A stretch of DNA of 64,000 bases from Candidatus Bathyarchaeota archaeon (GTDB taxonomy: Archaea; Thermoproteota; Bathyarchaeia; Bathyarchaeales; Bathycorpusculaceae), in assembly GCA_026014585.1 (NCBI GenBank), contig JAOZIA010000024.1, positions 310,001 to 374,000 on the forward strand, written 5' to 3'. Positions 34,708 through 44,541 of this stretch are shown here, piece after piece (the stretch's first letter is position 1; each line of letters starts with the position of its first letter). Both the position numbers and the translations under genes were made by a program. Under the pieces are notes generated by a model that saw only the letters and a program-made list of their open reading frames with translations, was not told where the DNA came from and made no database searches.

Positions 34708-35427
34708 ATGGAACAATCAACCCAAAACTACCTAAAAGCCATATACAGCCTATCCAAAAACGGCGATTTAGTCAGCACCACCCAAATCAGCCAAAAACTA
34801 AACGTTGCCCCAGCCAGCGTAACAGAAATGCTCAAAAAACTAGCCCAAGAAAACTACATAAACTACTCACCCTACCACGGTAGCACCCTAACAGACAAAG
34901 GCACCCGTGAAGCAAAAAAAATCACCCGAAAACACCGCTTACTCGAAACATTTCTCTCCGACGTTTTGCACATCGGAAAAGACAAAGTACACAGTCAAGC
35001 ATGCGAGCTTGAACATGCACTTTCTGATGAAGCAGAAGAATCCCTGTGCAGATTACTAAAACACCCCGATACTTGCCCAGACGATGGCAAACCCATCCCT
35101 GCTTGCAACTTGCCTTTCACCAGTTGTGAAGAATGCATTGAACTGCACAAAAAAGGCTTAGAAGAGGTAGGAAAACGTAAAGAAAACTTGGTTGCTTTAA
35201 CAGAACTCAAGACTGGACAGTCAGGAAAAATCGCATTCATCCGAGGCGGTCACCATGTTCTTCAGCGCCTTTTAGACATGGGTTTAACCCCCAACACAAA
35301 AATCACACTCATAAAAATTGCCCCGTTTGATGGCCCCATCGAAGTTTCTGTTCGAGGCTCAAAACTTGCAATAGGCAGAGGCATAGCGTCAAAAGTTTTC
35401 GTAGACCCCCACAGCGAAAAACAGTAA
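34708..35427 (+). CDS. DtxR-family iron regulator with C-terminal FeoA domain
   Basis: This protein has about 239 residues. The N-terminal winged helix contains [20 protein letters not shown]. The metal-binding/dimer domain carries the H-R-L-L-E-T-F helix and [13 protein letters not shown], as in MntR/IdeR. A Cys-rich segment follows ([21 protein letters not shown]). The C-terminus is a FeoA/SH3-like domain (GKIAFIRGG onward). It should repress its own operon when Fe(II) is plentiful, through the two boxes upstream. ATG 34708 is chosen because GGGGGAG precedes it by seven bases; an upstream reading would run through the operators. feoB follows 13 bases later. Confidence 0.9.
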   Translation: MEQSTQNYLKAIYSLSKNGDLVSTTQISQKLNVAPASVTEMLKKLAQENYINYSPYHGSTLTDKGTREAKKITRKHRLLETFLSDVLHIGKDKVHSQACELEHALSDEAEESLCRLLKHPDTCPDDGKPIPACNLPFTSCEECIELHKKGLEEVGKRKENLVALTELKTGQSGKIAFIRGGHHVLQRLLDMGLTPNTKITLIKIAPFDGPIEVSVRGSKLAIGRGIASKVFVDPHSEKQ

Positions 35428-35440
35428 GGAGACAAATCAA

Positions 35441-37417
35441 ATGTTTCACAACAACAAAAACAGCAAACAACCCATCAAAGGCAAGCACTTAACCATCGCC
35501 CTAGCTGGAAACGCTAACGTGGGTAAAAGCGTAATCTTTAACCGATTAACGGACTCTGACCAAATCGTAGGCAACTGGCCAGGCAAAACCGTTGACCGCG
35601 CAGAAGGTACACTACACTTTGAGGACCACGAAGTCACCTTAATTGATTTGCCAGGTATTTACTCCTTTTCTACGTTTTCCATGGAAGAGTTAGTTTCACG
35701 AGACTACATTGCACTTGAGAAGCCTGATGCAGTTATCAACGTGGTTGATGCTTCGATTTTAGAGCGGAACCTGTTTTTCACAATTCAACTGATGGAAATG
35801 GGTGTTCCCTTAATTGTGTGCCTAAACCAAGTGGACGTAGCCAAAAACAAAGGCATAAACATTGACAAACAAAAACTCGAATCCGCCCTTGGCGTTCCTG
35901 TGGTGTTTGCGGTAGCCCCCCGGGGTGAAGGCATATACGAATTGGCAAGAGAAGCCATAAAAGTAGCCGCCCATAAACCCAAGCCTAAACACTTAAAATA
36001 TCGACATGATGTCGAAGAAAAAATCGAAAAACTACAACAAACAATAGAAAAAGCAAACCTTGACCTACAATACCCCGCACGTTGGCTATCAATCAAACTG
36101 CTCGAAGGCGACAGCGAAATCACCAAACTCGTAGCGGAAAAATCCAAAACCGTAGCCGACGCCGCCAAAACCATCTCACAAGAACTCTCCAGCAGTTGCC
36201 AAGAACCCTGCTTCTCAATTGTTGCCTCAGAACGGTATGCCCTTGCAAGTTCCATTGCCGCGTCTGCACTTCACCAGAGCGAAATAAAGAGCACCTGGTC
36301 AGAAAAACTTGACTGGCTAACGACCCACCATGTTTTGGGTTATCTCACTTCGATGGGTGTTATTGCAGGATTACTGCTGTGGACATTTTTTGTAGGCAAT
36401 GCCCTGTCAGGGGTAATCTCTGATGTACTAAATCAGATTCAACCGCTTGACCCCGCTCTGTCAGCAGACCAGCCGCTTCTGTCAATAGTAGTTAACGGTG
36501 TTTGGGGCGGATTTAACGCAGGCTTAACTCTGATTATCCCGTTTGTGATTCCATTCTACCTGCTACTAGCCATGATTGAAGACTCAGGCTTGCTCACACG
36601 GGTTGCCTTCATGATGGACAGCGTTATGCACAAAATCGGTTTACACGGCAAAGCCTTAATCCCAATAATTCTAGGCTACGGCTGCAACGTACCCGCCATT
36701 CACAGCTGCAAAATCATGGAAACAAGACGCGAACGCCTACTAGCAGCGTTTGCCATAACGTTCGCGCCCTGCTCAGCTCGAACCATAATTCTGTTTGGCA
36801 TGGTGGACTTGTTTGTTGGGGTTCACTGGGCTTTACTGCTCTACGTGGTTGATGTCGCCGTGATTTTCCTGCTGGGCCGTGTTGCCATGAAGGCTGTTCC
36901 CGGAAAATCTACAGGATTAATCATGGAAATGGGCGCATTCAAAGTACCCTCGCTCAAGGTAGTGCTTAAGCAGACATGGTCACGGACAAAATCAATCATT
37001 TACGTGGTCTTCCCAATCTACATTGTAGGCAGTGCACTAATACAGGTACTTTTTGTGCTTGACGTATTAACTCCCATCAGCAACGCAATGACACCCTTAA
37101 CGGTTTGGTGGCTTGGATTACCCGCCATTGCAGGCATACTGCTGATTTTGGGAACTGTACGAAAAGAACTCATACTAGTCGGCGCAGTTGCAATGCTTGG
37201 CACCACAAACCTGATGATACAACCAGACGGATTCACCGCTGTACAACTAGTCATTATGGCACTTGTGGCAATGCTCTATATCCCCTGCGTGTCCACAGTG
37301 GCGATTTTGGGTAAAGAGTTTGGGTGGAAAGCAGCAACAGTCATCACCCTGGCAAACATTGGCGCAGCACTGCTAGTTGGCGGATTTGCCTTCCGGCTTC
37401 TGTCACTGTTTGTTTAG
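35441..37417 (+). CDS. feoB: ferrous iron transporter FeoB
   Basis: FeoB imports Fe(II). The N-terminal GTPase has G1 GNANVGKS, G3 DLPGIYSF and G4 NQVD, then a helical regulatory domain (about residues 180-280). The membrane domain has the two Gate motifs, including YGCNVPAI and TFAPCSART, each with a conserved cysteine. At 658 residues it is at the short end of the family. It is the second gene of the iron operon; the FeoA function is probably provided by the regulator's C-terminal domain, since no separate feoA is present. Confidence 0.95.
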   Translation: MFHNNKNSKQPIKGKHLTIALAGNANVGKSVIFNRLTDSDQIVGNWPGKTVDRAEGTLHFEDHEVTLIDLPGIYSFSTFSMEELVSRDYIALEKPDAVINVVDASILERNLFFTIQLMEMGVPLIVCLNQVDVAKNKGINIDKQKLESALGVPVVFAVAPRGEGIYELAREAIKVAAHKPKPKHLKYRHDVEEKIEKLQQTIEKANLDLQYPARWLSIKLLEGDSEITKLVAEKSKTVADAAKTISQELSSSCQEPCFSIVASERYALASSIAASALHQSEIKSTWSEKLDWLTTHHVLGYLTSMGVIAGLLLWTFFVGNALSGVISDVLNQIQPLDPALSADQPLLSIVVNGVWGGFNAGLTLIIPFVIPFYLLLAMIEDSGLLTRVAFMMDSVMHKIGLHGKALIPIILGYGCNVPAIHSCKIMETRRERLLAAFAITFAPCSARTIILFGMVDLFVGVHWALLLYVVDVAVIFLLGRVAMKAVPGKSTGLIMEMGAFKVPSLKVVLKQTWSRTKSIIYVVFPIYIVGSALIQVLFVLDVLTPISNAMTPLTVWWLGLPAIAGILLILGTVRKELILVGAVAMLGTTNLMIQPDGFTAVQLVIMALVAMLYIPCVSTVAILGKEFGWKAATVITLANIGAALLVGGFAFRLLSLFV

Positions 37418-37457
37418 CATTTCCTTTTCTTTTTTAGCACTAACTAAAAAGCGTTTA

Positions 37458-38744
37458 CTAATCGGTAACTAATTCACCGACAAGATAGGTTTCAGGTGCC
37501 TTAGTTACCTTGACTTTGAGAGTTTGTCCCAACAAATCATTCCCACTTTGAAGTACGACAGGCTTGTAGGCAAAATTGCGTCCAACCCACGAACCAGCCT
37601 TTTTACCACGCTCATCAATCAGCACCTCACCAACCCAACCTAGCCACCGTTGATTTTGTTGGGCTGAAATTTGCCGCGCCACCTGTGCCGCCAAGGTGCT
37701 TCGACGCTTTTTCTCAGTAGATGGCACTAAGTCTTGGTTGATTTTAGCTGCGGCGGTGAGGGGGCGTGCGAAAAATTTGGAAACGTTGGTTACGTCGGGT
37801 TGGACTTCGCCTAAAAGCTTGAGGGTATTGTCAAAGCCGTTTTGGTTTTCTCATGGGAAGCCAACGATGATGTCTGTTGCAAGGGTTAGTTCGGGAATTT
37901 TGGAGCGAAATGCCGCCACGATTTGTCGGAATTGGTTTGCAGTGTAGAATCTTTGCATTCCCTGCAGAACAGAATCGTCGCCGCTTTGGATGGGAAGATG
38001 TAGAAATTTAAAAAATTTGGGGCTTTGGAACGCTTCAATTAGTGGTTCTTGCATGTCAAAAACCATGTTTGGCGTCATCATGCCCACGCGGATTTTAAAA
38101 TCACCTTGTAAGTTTGAAAGCGCTGATAGCAACTGGGGCAGATTAGTGCCGATATCTCGTCCATAGCAGGCCGTGTCTTGGCTGGTTAACCAGAACTCTT
38201 TAGCGCCAGCATCAAAATCCTCCCTGACACGCCCAACTATTTCGCCTATTCGGTAGCTTCGCAGGGGTCCACGAGCAAATTTCACAGCACAATAGCTACA
38301 AGAACCCAAGCAACCGTAGTTAATCGGAATGACACTAATTAATGCACCCGACTTGACTCTTGGCAGGTTGAACCGGGGCGTGTTAAAACCCTCAAAATCC
38401 ACCACACGCTCTCCAGCCATAACACGCAAAACCACATTCACAATACATTCGCCAGCAGCGGCACCCAAAACAGCGTCGAAGCGAACTTCACGTTCCAGCC
38501 TTTGGAAGCTAATTTTTGGTAGACACCCGGTGATGATGATTTTTTTGGTTTTGGGGACGCGTTTGATTTCGTCAATTACTCGGTTTTCGGTTGGTCCTTT
38601 TACTGCGCAGGAGTTGAAAATTATTAGGTCTGCTTGGTTGGGTGAGTTGGCAAGTTGGAAGCCTGCTTGGGTTAGGCATCCTGCTAGTGTTTCGCCGTCT
38701 GCTGTGTTTGCGGAGCAACCGTAGTTTTTTATGTGTATTCGCAC
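37458..38744 (-). pseudogene. tRNA t6A37 methylthiotransferase (CDKAL1/MtaB type) with in-frame TGA
   Basis: When intact, this enzyme adds a methylthio group to t6A37 of tRNA. Fe-S cysteines of the N-terminal UPF0004 domain are in KNYGCSANT, NSCAVKG and TGCLPK. The radical SAM motif is CLGSCSYC. The C-terminal TRAM domain is at 37458-37720. The frame is continuous over 429 codons except for one TGA at 37851-37853, exactly where the family has glycine in VGFPGE (here VGFP-stop-EN). One G-to-T change (GGA to TGA) explains it. This is a genuine nonsense mutation or a sequencing error. The start is GTG 38744 with AAGGTG upstream. Confidence 0.85.
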
Positions 38745-38847
38745 TTGGGCACCTTGGGTATGGTACGTTGCATAGTCAGCAAACAATAAAAACGTAAAGG
38801 TGAATGTTGCTGAATTTACAGATTGATGCAACAACACCTTTTTTGCG

Positions 38848-38881
38848 TTTATATACTAAGTAACGAACATGTTTAAAACAT
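38848..38881 (+). promoter_or_regulatory. TATA box and inverted repeat before the RHH gene
   Basis: TTTATATA at 38848-38855 is followed by ATGTTT-A-AAACAT at 38869-38881, a 13-base inverted repeat located where transcription should begin. This fits autoregulation by the ribbon-helix-helix protein encoded downstream. Confidence 0.5.
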
Positions 38882-38955
38882 ATTTGTAGCATAACATATA
38901 GAAGTATAACTCTGAATAAGGCTTAATGAGTCATCAACAAGGGAGAGAACGTTAA

Positions 38956-39111
38956 TTGAAGCTAATCACTCTGTATCTGCCTGAAACGTATATAAAAGCT
39001 TTGGACCAGCTTGTCGACGAACGGTTCTACCCCAACCGCGCCGAAGCTATCCGAGTGGCAATTCGCGACTTAATTTCCGCTGAAGTGTGGAGGAGAAAAG
39101 GCGTTGACTAA
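38956..39111 (+). CDS. ribbon-helix-helix transcription regulator (51 aa)
   Basis: This small DNA-binding protein starts at TTG after GGGAGAG. It opens with the beta-strand MKLITLYLPETYIKALDQLV, then has YPNRAEAIRVAIRDLI, the helix-turn-helix pattern of the CopG/CdrS-like archaeal RHH family. It ends in a basic tail. Its last eight bases overlap the next small gene, so the two are translated together. It is too short to appear in a usual length-filtered gene list. Confidence 0.8.
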   Translation: MKLITLYLPETYIKALDQLVDERFYPNRAEAIRVAIRDLISAEVWRRKGVD

Positions 39112-39385
39112 ACACTTACATGAAGACGCATTAAAAATGCACCTAACCGCTGAGGACCCAAAAATCGAAGTTACACCAGAAACAATCGACAATTCTCTGG
39201 TTATTAGCACAAGATGCATTCCTCAGCCCAAACCAAAACAAGCAAGGATGGTTAAACCAAAAGTGACAAACAAAAAAAGCTGCCTAGACCGTGCAACAGC
39301 TTGCCTATTTGACTTAGAAGCAGGCAATGAACCCGAAAAGAAACTCGACATCGACTTCGGGCTCTACCAAATGGAAGACTTCTAA
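39104..39385 (+). CDS. hypothetical partner of the RHH protein (93 aa)
   Basis: This protein of unknown family starts at TTG after GGAGGAG within the end of the RHH gene. It is polar, with a basic middle (KPKPKQARMVKPKVTNKK), two cysteines around SCLDRATAC and an acidic tail ending YQMEDF. No fold is evident, and it is probably partly disordered. Overlap with the RHH gene suggests a shared job, for example a binding partner, but no toxin signature is visible. Confidence 0.6.
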   Translation: MTKHLHEDALKMHLTAEDPKIEVTPETIDNSLVISTRCIPQPKPKQARMVKPKVTNKKSCLDRATACLFDLEAGNEPEKKLDIDFGLYQMEDF

Positions 39386-39448
39386 TTCTTCCCTCCTCAT
39401 TTTTAAATATCAAAAAACTTAAAATTTTCCGCCAACTGCTCATTCATC

Positions 39449-40159
39449 ATGCAAAGCCTTCTCAGCCAAATACGAGCAGACCTAAAAGCCAGCGTTAACC
39501 AACAAACCCTCAAAACAGCACAGCACTTCTTCAAAGAACCCATCAAGGTTTACGGCATAAAAACAGCTGTTGTCAGCAAAATCGCCAAAAAACACTGGAG
39601 CCAAGCAAAAATGTTGAGCAAACTAGAGCTTTTTGAGTTATGCGAGGAACTGTTCCAAGCTGACTTCATGGAAGAAGCCTTCATTGTTTCTGAATGGTTA
39701 CCCCGATATATTAAGCATTTAATCCCAGATGATTTGGCAACTTTTAGGGGGTGGATTGAAAAGTACATCAACAATTGGGCAAAATGTGACAGTTTCTGCA
39801 ACCACACCATCGGCGACCTATTACAGAAATACCCCGAAACAATCAAGGAAGTACAAAGCTGGGCAAACAGCCAAAACCGCTGGCTCAAACGCGCCTCGGC
39901 AGTTTCGTTAATTGTGCCCGCCAAAAAAGGCTTATTCCTCAAAGAGGCCATTGAAATAGCTGACGCCCTTTTGCTTGACCCTGACGATTTAGTACAGAAA
40001 GGATATGGTTGGCTGCTTAAAGAGGAAAGCCGCAAACATCAAAAAGAAGTCTACGAATACGTGGTTAAAAACAGGCAAATCATGCCAAGAACTGCACTTC
40101 GTTACGCCATTGAACTGATGCCTAAAGAGTTAAAGGCAGAAGCAATTAAGAAAAAGTGA
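39449..40159 (+). CDS. AlkD-like DNA alkylation repair protein
   Basis: This 236-residue all-helical protein of the HEAT-like AlkC/AlkD family removes alkylated bases. Family signs are the N-terminal KVYGIKTAVVSKIAKKHW, the core NWAKCDSFCNHTIGDLL with the aspartate and tryptophan that line the DNA site, WLKRASAVSLIVP, and QKGYGWLLKEES. The ATG lacks a strong ribosome site. The end is one base from the convergent glycosyltransferase. Confidence 0.88.
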   Translation: MQSLLSQIRADLKASVNQQTLKTAQHFFKEPIKVYGIKTAVVSKIAKKHWSQAKMLSKLELFELCEELFQADFMEEAFIVSEWLPRYIKHLIPDDLATFRGWIEKYINNWAKCDSFCNHTIGDLLQKYPETIKEVQSWANSQNRWLKRASAVSLIVPAKKGLFLKEAIEIADALLLDPDDLVQKGYGWLLKEESRKHQKEVYEYVVKNRQIMPRTALRYAIELMPKELKAEAIKKK

Positions 40160-40160
40160 A

Positions 40161-41264
40161 TCAGATTTTCCAGTCCACCGCGGTCTTTTTCCCGCCAAAA
40201 AACACTTGAAGATGCCCAATTATGATTATTGCCATCCAAATGTTGGCGTAAAAGAAGTAATACGCAAACAACTCATGAATTTTCATTTCAAAACCCATCT
40301 TGCGCGAGAAACCATAAAAGATGGCGGCTGTAATGCCAAAGCTTGAAAATGAAATTAGCAAAATTTTCAAAACATCCGCAGTTGCTAGCGAAACAAGAAA
40401 AATCGGCAGAACCAAGTTAAATTTTACAGACAAAAACAGTGAAAACACAAGCATTGAGTTATACAACCAAATACTTGGCACTAATGCGCTGACAAGGAAA
40501 ATAGCAACGGACGGATACAAAAAGAACAGCCCAGGCAGAAAAACTTGGGGTTTTTTGATGAACCGTTTGCCAAGTTCACGCCACCACTCCTTAAGCCATA
40601 ACGCTTGACCAACAGACCAACGGCTTCTCTGAGTGAGCCAGTTACGCCAATCCGAATGCACAACATTTCTAACTTCCACATCAGAAGTATACGCAAAACT
40701 GCCCTCATTTAGAAAAGAGCGCGTAGCAATGTCAATGTCCTCTGCAACAACTTTTCTAAAACCATTAACTTTCTGAAACATTTCACGTTTCATTGCAAAT
40801 GCTGCGCCGTTAACTGCGGGGCATTTGTGCAAGCATTTAGAGGATAACCATGCGCTGATGTTGAAAGTAAAGTATTCGTAATATGCCATTCGGGAGAGGA
40901 ACGAGTTGTCCTTTGTAACTTTCTTTTTGATATCTAAAACATCCACGTGTTCAAGTTCCATAACGATTTTTTTTAAAAAATCAGGGTCGTCTGGAACTTC
41001 CACGTCAGCATCCAAAAAAAGTAGCGCTTTCCCCGATGACAGGGGCACGGTGCTGTTGAGCGCGTTTGCTTTGCCGACTCTTTCCTTGTTAACTATGACT
41101 TTGGCTTTTTCAGAAAAGTTTTCGATATTTTCTAAAAAATCTTTTGAAGGCGCATCAACTGTTACAAATATTTCCTTAGCTACGCTTTGAGAACTAAGCT
41201 TGTTAATCATATTGCCTAGCTGGTTTGATTCTTTGTAAACGGGAATGAAGATGCTGATGTCCAC
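40161..41264 (-). CDS. membrane-anchored family 2 glycosyltransferase
   Basis: This 367-residue processive-type GT2 begins SIFIPVYKESNQLG, has the metal-binding FLDADVEV (D-x-D) and the Q-x-x-R-W motif in QRSRWSVGQALW. Three or four C-terminal membrane helices follow. The acceptor is unknown; roles in surface polysaccharide or glycolipid are likely. It is a single gene, 137 bases downstream of the kamA operon on the same strand. Confidence 0.85.
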   Translation of the reverse strand: MDISIFIPVYKESNQLGNMINKLSSQSVAKEIFVTVDAPSKDFLENIENFSEKAKVIVNKERVGKANALNSTVPLSSGKALLFLDADVEVPDDPDFLKKIVMELEHVDVLDIKKKVTKDNSFLSRMAYYEYFTFNISAWLSSKCLHKCPAVNGAAFAMKREMFQKVNGFRKVVAEDIDIATRSFLNEGSFAYTSDVEVRNVVHSDWRNWLTQRSRWSVGQALWLKEWWRELGKRFIKKPQVFLPGLFFLYPSVAIFLVSALVPSIWLYNSMLVFSLFLSVKFNLVLPIFLVSLATADVLKILLISFSSFGITAAIFYGFSRKMGFEMKIHELFAYYFFYANIWMAIIIIGHLQVFFGGKKTAVDWKI

Positions 41265-41400
41265 AGCTAGTCCTCAATAGACGCGAGTTATAGTGATTGA
41301 TATCCGCAAATTGCCTTTTAAATTATTCGACAGTTCAGTAGACAAGTGGACACTATACAGAAAAAAAATGGATAAATTTTGAAAAAAATTAGGTAAACAA

Positions 41401-41925
41401 CTATATTTCAACAAGATTTTCCAATAAATCAGGAGCAATAGGACCAATCCTAAAGAGCACTTCAGCCTCATGTCCATCGTTCTCAAAATCCTCTTCACTA
41501 AACAAAATAGTCTCCTGATAACTCGCTTTCAGTAACAATGCAATTTCAACAAAGTTCTTTCTGGAAACCTTATTAGAAGGATTAATAGTGCCCTCAAAAA
41601 ATTTTGCGCCAGCCTGCCTTATTTGATAAAGCAACAAAGTTTTCTGCAAACCAAGACCGCGGTAATCTTTGTGCACCACAATTTCCCAATTAAAAAAAGT
41701 ATCAGGTCGTTTTGGCGGAACATAACCTGAAGAAAACGCAATCAAACGTTCACCATCAAGTACAATCATGCAGGTGTCAGAGAAGTCTCGAGCTAAAAGG
41801 AAGTAGGTATAACGGGAGTTTAACCCGACGTAAGGTCTGTTAGCGACAAGTAGCTTGTAGACTTCTTTTATGTCGCTTATGTTCACATTTCTGATTGTGA
41901 AGGCTGTGGCAGTTTTTTTGGGCAT
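41401..41925 (-). CDS. EctA-like GNAT acetyltransferase, probable beta-lysine N-acetyltransferase
   Basis: This 174-residue GNAT closely follows the diaminobutyrate acetyltransferase (EctA) pattern: the NSRYTYFLLARDFSDTC substrate region, SSGYVPPKRPDTFFNWE, the acetyl-CoA loop DYRGLGLQKTLL, GTINPSNKVSRKNF and the C-terminal EVLFRIGP. No ectB or ectC is present. Instead its ATG shares one base with the kamA stop (TAATG). The likely substrate is therefore beta-lysine, giving N-epsilon-acetyl-beta-lysine, a compatible solute of methanogens in which AblB, a longer GNAT, does this step. The fold is seen; the substrate is inferred from context. Confidence 0.75.
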   Translation of the reverse strand: MPKKTATAFTIRNVNISDIKEVYKLLVANRPYVGLNSRYTYFLLARDFSDTCMIVLDGERLIAFSSGYVPPKRPDTFFNWEIVVHKDYRGLGLQKTLLLYQIRQAGAKFFEGTINPSNKVSRKNFVEIALLLKASYQETILFSEEDFENDGHEAEVLFRIGPIAPDLLENLVEI

Positions 41926-43268
41926 TATGGTAGCCCTGGATCATTGCTTTTTCTGCGTTGTAGCCTAATGTTGCCCTTTGGTACAAGAGATATCTCTTTT
42001 TTAGAACCATCGGTAAACAGTTTTTCGAGACCTACAAGATTTTTTTCGTCTTCGTCAAGTTTTAGTTGCAGGGCGCAGTTTTGGCAGTCTCGATTGCAAC
42101 GCACGGGTTTGTAATCTTCAGGTTCATTGTAAGTTGTGATTACGCCTTCATAATTGCGCAGTATCACCTTGTTACTTGACCAGGAAATGATGTAATTTGG
42201 CATTACTGGAATTTTTCCTCCGCCGCCTGGTGCATCGATGACAAAAGTTGGAATTGCAAACCCGCTGGTGTGACCAAACAGGCTTTCCATGATTTCTATG
42301 CCTTTCCCTACAGAGGTTCGGAAATGGGTAAGTCCCTCGGATAGGTCACATTGGAAAAGGTAGTATGGACGCACTCTGTTTTGGACAAGTTTCTGGCAGA
42401 GTTTTTTCATGATTTGGGGACAATCATTAACTCCAGCTAAAAGAACTGATTGATTGCCTAAGGGTATGCCTGCATCTGCTAGTTTTCTTAGGGCTTCTTT
42501 TGCTGATGGGGTAAGTTCACGAGGATGATTGAAATGAGTGTTTATCCATAATGGATGATGCTTTTTGAGCACATTTACCAGTTCATCAGTTATTCGGTAA
42601 GGCAAAACAACAGGTGTTCTAGTTCCAATTCGTATAACTTCCACATGTGGTATATTGCGAAGTTCAGTTAAAATCCAGTCAAGGTATTTGTTAGGTAGCA
42701 TTAGTGCATCGCCACCTGAGAGGAGAACATCGCGGATTTGTTTGTTATCTTTGATGTATTTTATGCCTTTGAGGATCTGTTGCTTGGATGGGTTATGGTC
42801 TGAATCGCCGACTTTTCTTTTTCTTGTGCAGTGCCTGCAATACATTGCGCAGCGGTTGCTGATTAAAAAGAGAACACGGTCAGGGTATCGGTGAGTGATT
42901 CCTTCTGTGGGGCTGTCTTTGTCCTCATGTAGCGGGTCTTTCATGTCATATTTTGAGATTTTTAGTTCTTCAGGGTTTGGGAAGGATTGCTTAAAGATTG
43001 GGTCTTGACGGTAATTTTCTTTATCAATCAAAGAAGCATAATATGGTGTTATGCTAAGAGGAAACTTTTCGATGGTTTTTTTGAGTTCTTGTTTTTCTTT
43101 TGTAGAAAACTTTATTCCTGTAAAATTTTCAAAATCTCTAATGGTTTTTATAGAATTTTCAATTTGCCATTGATAGTTTTTCCATTCAAGAACTGTTACC
43201 GTTCTATCAAAATTTTTTGAAACATAAGATTGATAACTGGTAAGAGGCTCACTTTTCTCTTTAATCAG
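41925..43268 (-). CDS. kamA: L-lysine 2,3-aminomutase
   Basis: This radical SAM, PLP-dependent enzyme makes beta-lysine. The cluster motif is CAMYCRHC in the FLISNR context. There is a [11 protein letters not shown] loop, and the C-terminal zinc cysteines are in CNRDCQNC. Homology clearly continues upstream of the first ATG/GTG/TTG (TTG 43031): codons from 43268 encode WKNYQWQ, then [10 protein letters not shown], both typical of the KamA N-terminus, and the frame is open. No standard start exists there. CTG 43268 lies eight bases after GGAGAG, with a TATA box 45-55 bases upstream, so I use it as the start (447 codons). ATT 43265 is the alternative. Confidence 0.85.
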   Translation of the reverse strand: MIKEKSEPLTSYQSYVSKNFDRTVTVLEWKNYQWQIENSIKTIRDFENFTGIKFSTKEKQELKKTIEKFPLSITPYYASLIDKENYRQDPIFKQSFPNPEELKISKYDMKDPLHEDKDSPTEGITHRYPDRVLFLISNRCAMYCRHCTRKRKVGDSDHNPSKQQILKGIKYIKDNKQIRDVLLSGGDALMLPNKYLDWILTELRNIPHVEVIRIGTRTPVVLPYRITDELVNVLKKHHPLWINTHFNHPRELTPSAKEALRKLADAGIPLGNQSVLLAGVNDCPQIMKKLCQKLVQNRVRPYYLFQCDLSEGLTHFRTSVGKGIEIMESLFGHTSGFAIPTFVIDAPGGGGKIPVMPNYIISWSSNKVILRNYEGVITTYNEPEDYKPVRCNRDCQNCALQLKLDEDEKNLVGLEKLFTDGSKKEISLVPKGNIRLQRRKSNDPGLP

Positions 43269-43311
43269 ATCTTTCGCTCTCCGAAATTAGACGTTTGTGT
43301 AAACAACCCAT

Positions 43312-43326
43312 CTTTTTTATATATTT
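43312..43326 (-). promoter_or_regulatory. TATA box of the kamA operon
   Basis: On the minus strand this reads AAATATATAAAAAAG. Transcription would start about 25 bases on, near 43295, leaving a short leader with GGAGAG before the proposed CTG start. A start codon upstream of 43300 is therefore unlikely. Confidence 0.6.
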
Positions 43327-43433
43327 TGGAAAAACGCAAATTGAAAAAAAATGGAAGAAACACACCAAAATTAGCTGATTTTACCTGTTTTGAAGGCAAA
43401 TTATTATTTGTACCCAAATACATAGGTCAATTT

Positions 43434-44435
43434 ATGACTAAGGTTAAAGCAGTCAGCCTATTTTCTGGCGGGTTGGACAGCATTCTTGCAGTCAAGCTGA
43501 TTCAAAACCAAGGCATAGATGTAGTAGCCTTCCACGTTAAAAGCCCCTTTTATGCACTAAAAAACGAGGGTGCAAGCGAATCCGAACTTGCAGCTAAACA
43601 GTTAAACGTGCCCTTGGTCACCGTTGACGCAGGCAAAGAATACATAAAAATGGTAAAACACCCCAAACACGGCTACGGAAAAAACATCAACCCCTGCGTA
43701 GACTGCAAAATCTTCTTTTTCAAACTAGCCAAAAAATACGCCAAAAAAATCGACGCTGACTTCCTCTTTACAGGCGAGGTATTAGGAGAACGCCCAATGT
43801 CTCAGCATCTGCCCCAGCTCAAAATAATTGAGGAAGAAGCAGGGCTAAAGGGAAAGTTGTTGCGTCCTTTGTCGGCGAAGTTGCTTCCTGAAACCGCGGC
43901 GGAGCGCAAGGGCTTAGTTGACCGCAGCAAACTGCTGGATATTTCAGGCAGATCCAGAAAGCCTCAGTTGAAGCTGGCGGCTGAATTTGGCGTTAAGTGG
44001 TTTCCGTCTCCCGCGGGCGGTTGCCTGTTGACCTGTAAAGAGTACGCAGAAAAACTTGAGGACATTTATAAGCATAAAAAGAGTGTTTCTGCCTCTGATG
44101 TTGCCTTGCTGAGTGTGGGGCGTCATTTTAGGGTTGGAAAAAATAAGATTATCGTTGGCAGAAACCAGACGGAAAACAAGCTGCTTTTGGAGAATAAGGG
44201 CTTTAACGATTTCTATTTTGAATTGCCAGACGTGGTGGGACCAACAACATTGCTGCAGGGACCAAAAACCAAAAAAGCCATTGAAACCGCCGCGGGCTTA
44301 ACCGTGTATTACTCTGACGCAAAAACCCATAAAGCCTCCGTAACCTATGGACGCAAAAGCCTAAACAAAATAATGGTTGCAACAACTCCCAGCGAAAACC
44401 AAATTAGCAGACATAAAGTCGGCGCCAAAAAATAG
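43434..44435 (+). CDS. ThiI/MnmA-like PP-loop tRNA thiolation protein
   Basis: This protein of about 333 residues has the PP-loop SLFSGGLDSILAV at the N-terminus and CVDCKIFFFKLAKK, with two cysteines near residue 85. A further cysteine lies in GGCLLTCKEY. A C-terminal domain (GRHFRVGKNKIIVGRNQTEN) resembles the RNA-binding DUF814-like part found in archaeal tRNA sulfurtransferase relatives. It probably activates a tRNA uridine for thiolation. I use ATG 43434 because homology begins there; the longer reading from 43230 runs antisense into the kamA promoter and N-terminus. Confidence 0.78.
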   Translation: MTKVKAVSLFSGGLDSILAVKLIQNQGIDVVAFHVKSPFYALKNEGASESELAAKQLNVPLVTVDAGKEYIKMVKHPKHGYGKNINPCVDCKIFFFKLAKKYAKKIDADFLFTGEVLGERPMSQHLPQLKIIEEEAGLKGKLLRPLSAKLLPETAAERKGLVDRSKLLDISGRSRKPQLKLAAEFGVKWFPSPAGGCLLTCKEYAEKLEDIYKHKKSVSASDVALLSVGRHFRVGKNKIIVGRNQTENKLLLENKGFNDFYFELPDVVGPTTLLQGPKTKKAIETAAGLTVYYSDAKTHKASVTYGRKSLNKIMVATTPSENQISRHKVGAKK

Positions 44436-44541
44436 AAAGCACTACTGGAAAAAAATTGTCAATTCAGCTTCAAGTTTGGCTTAGGGATGGCTAAGGTTTT
44501 TATGGTTCTTACGAAATTACATCACTGCAACCCAACAATGT

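Noticed and set aside
43230-43433. Longer start for the PP-loop protein at 43230
   Set aside because: The extra 68 residues lie antisense to the kamA N-terminus and promoter and show no family similarity; homology starts at ATG 43434.
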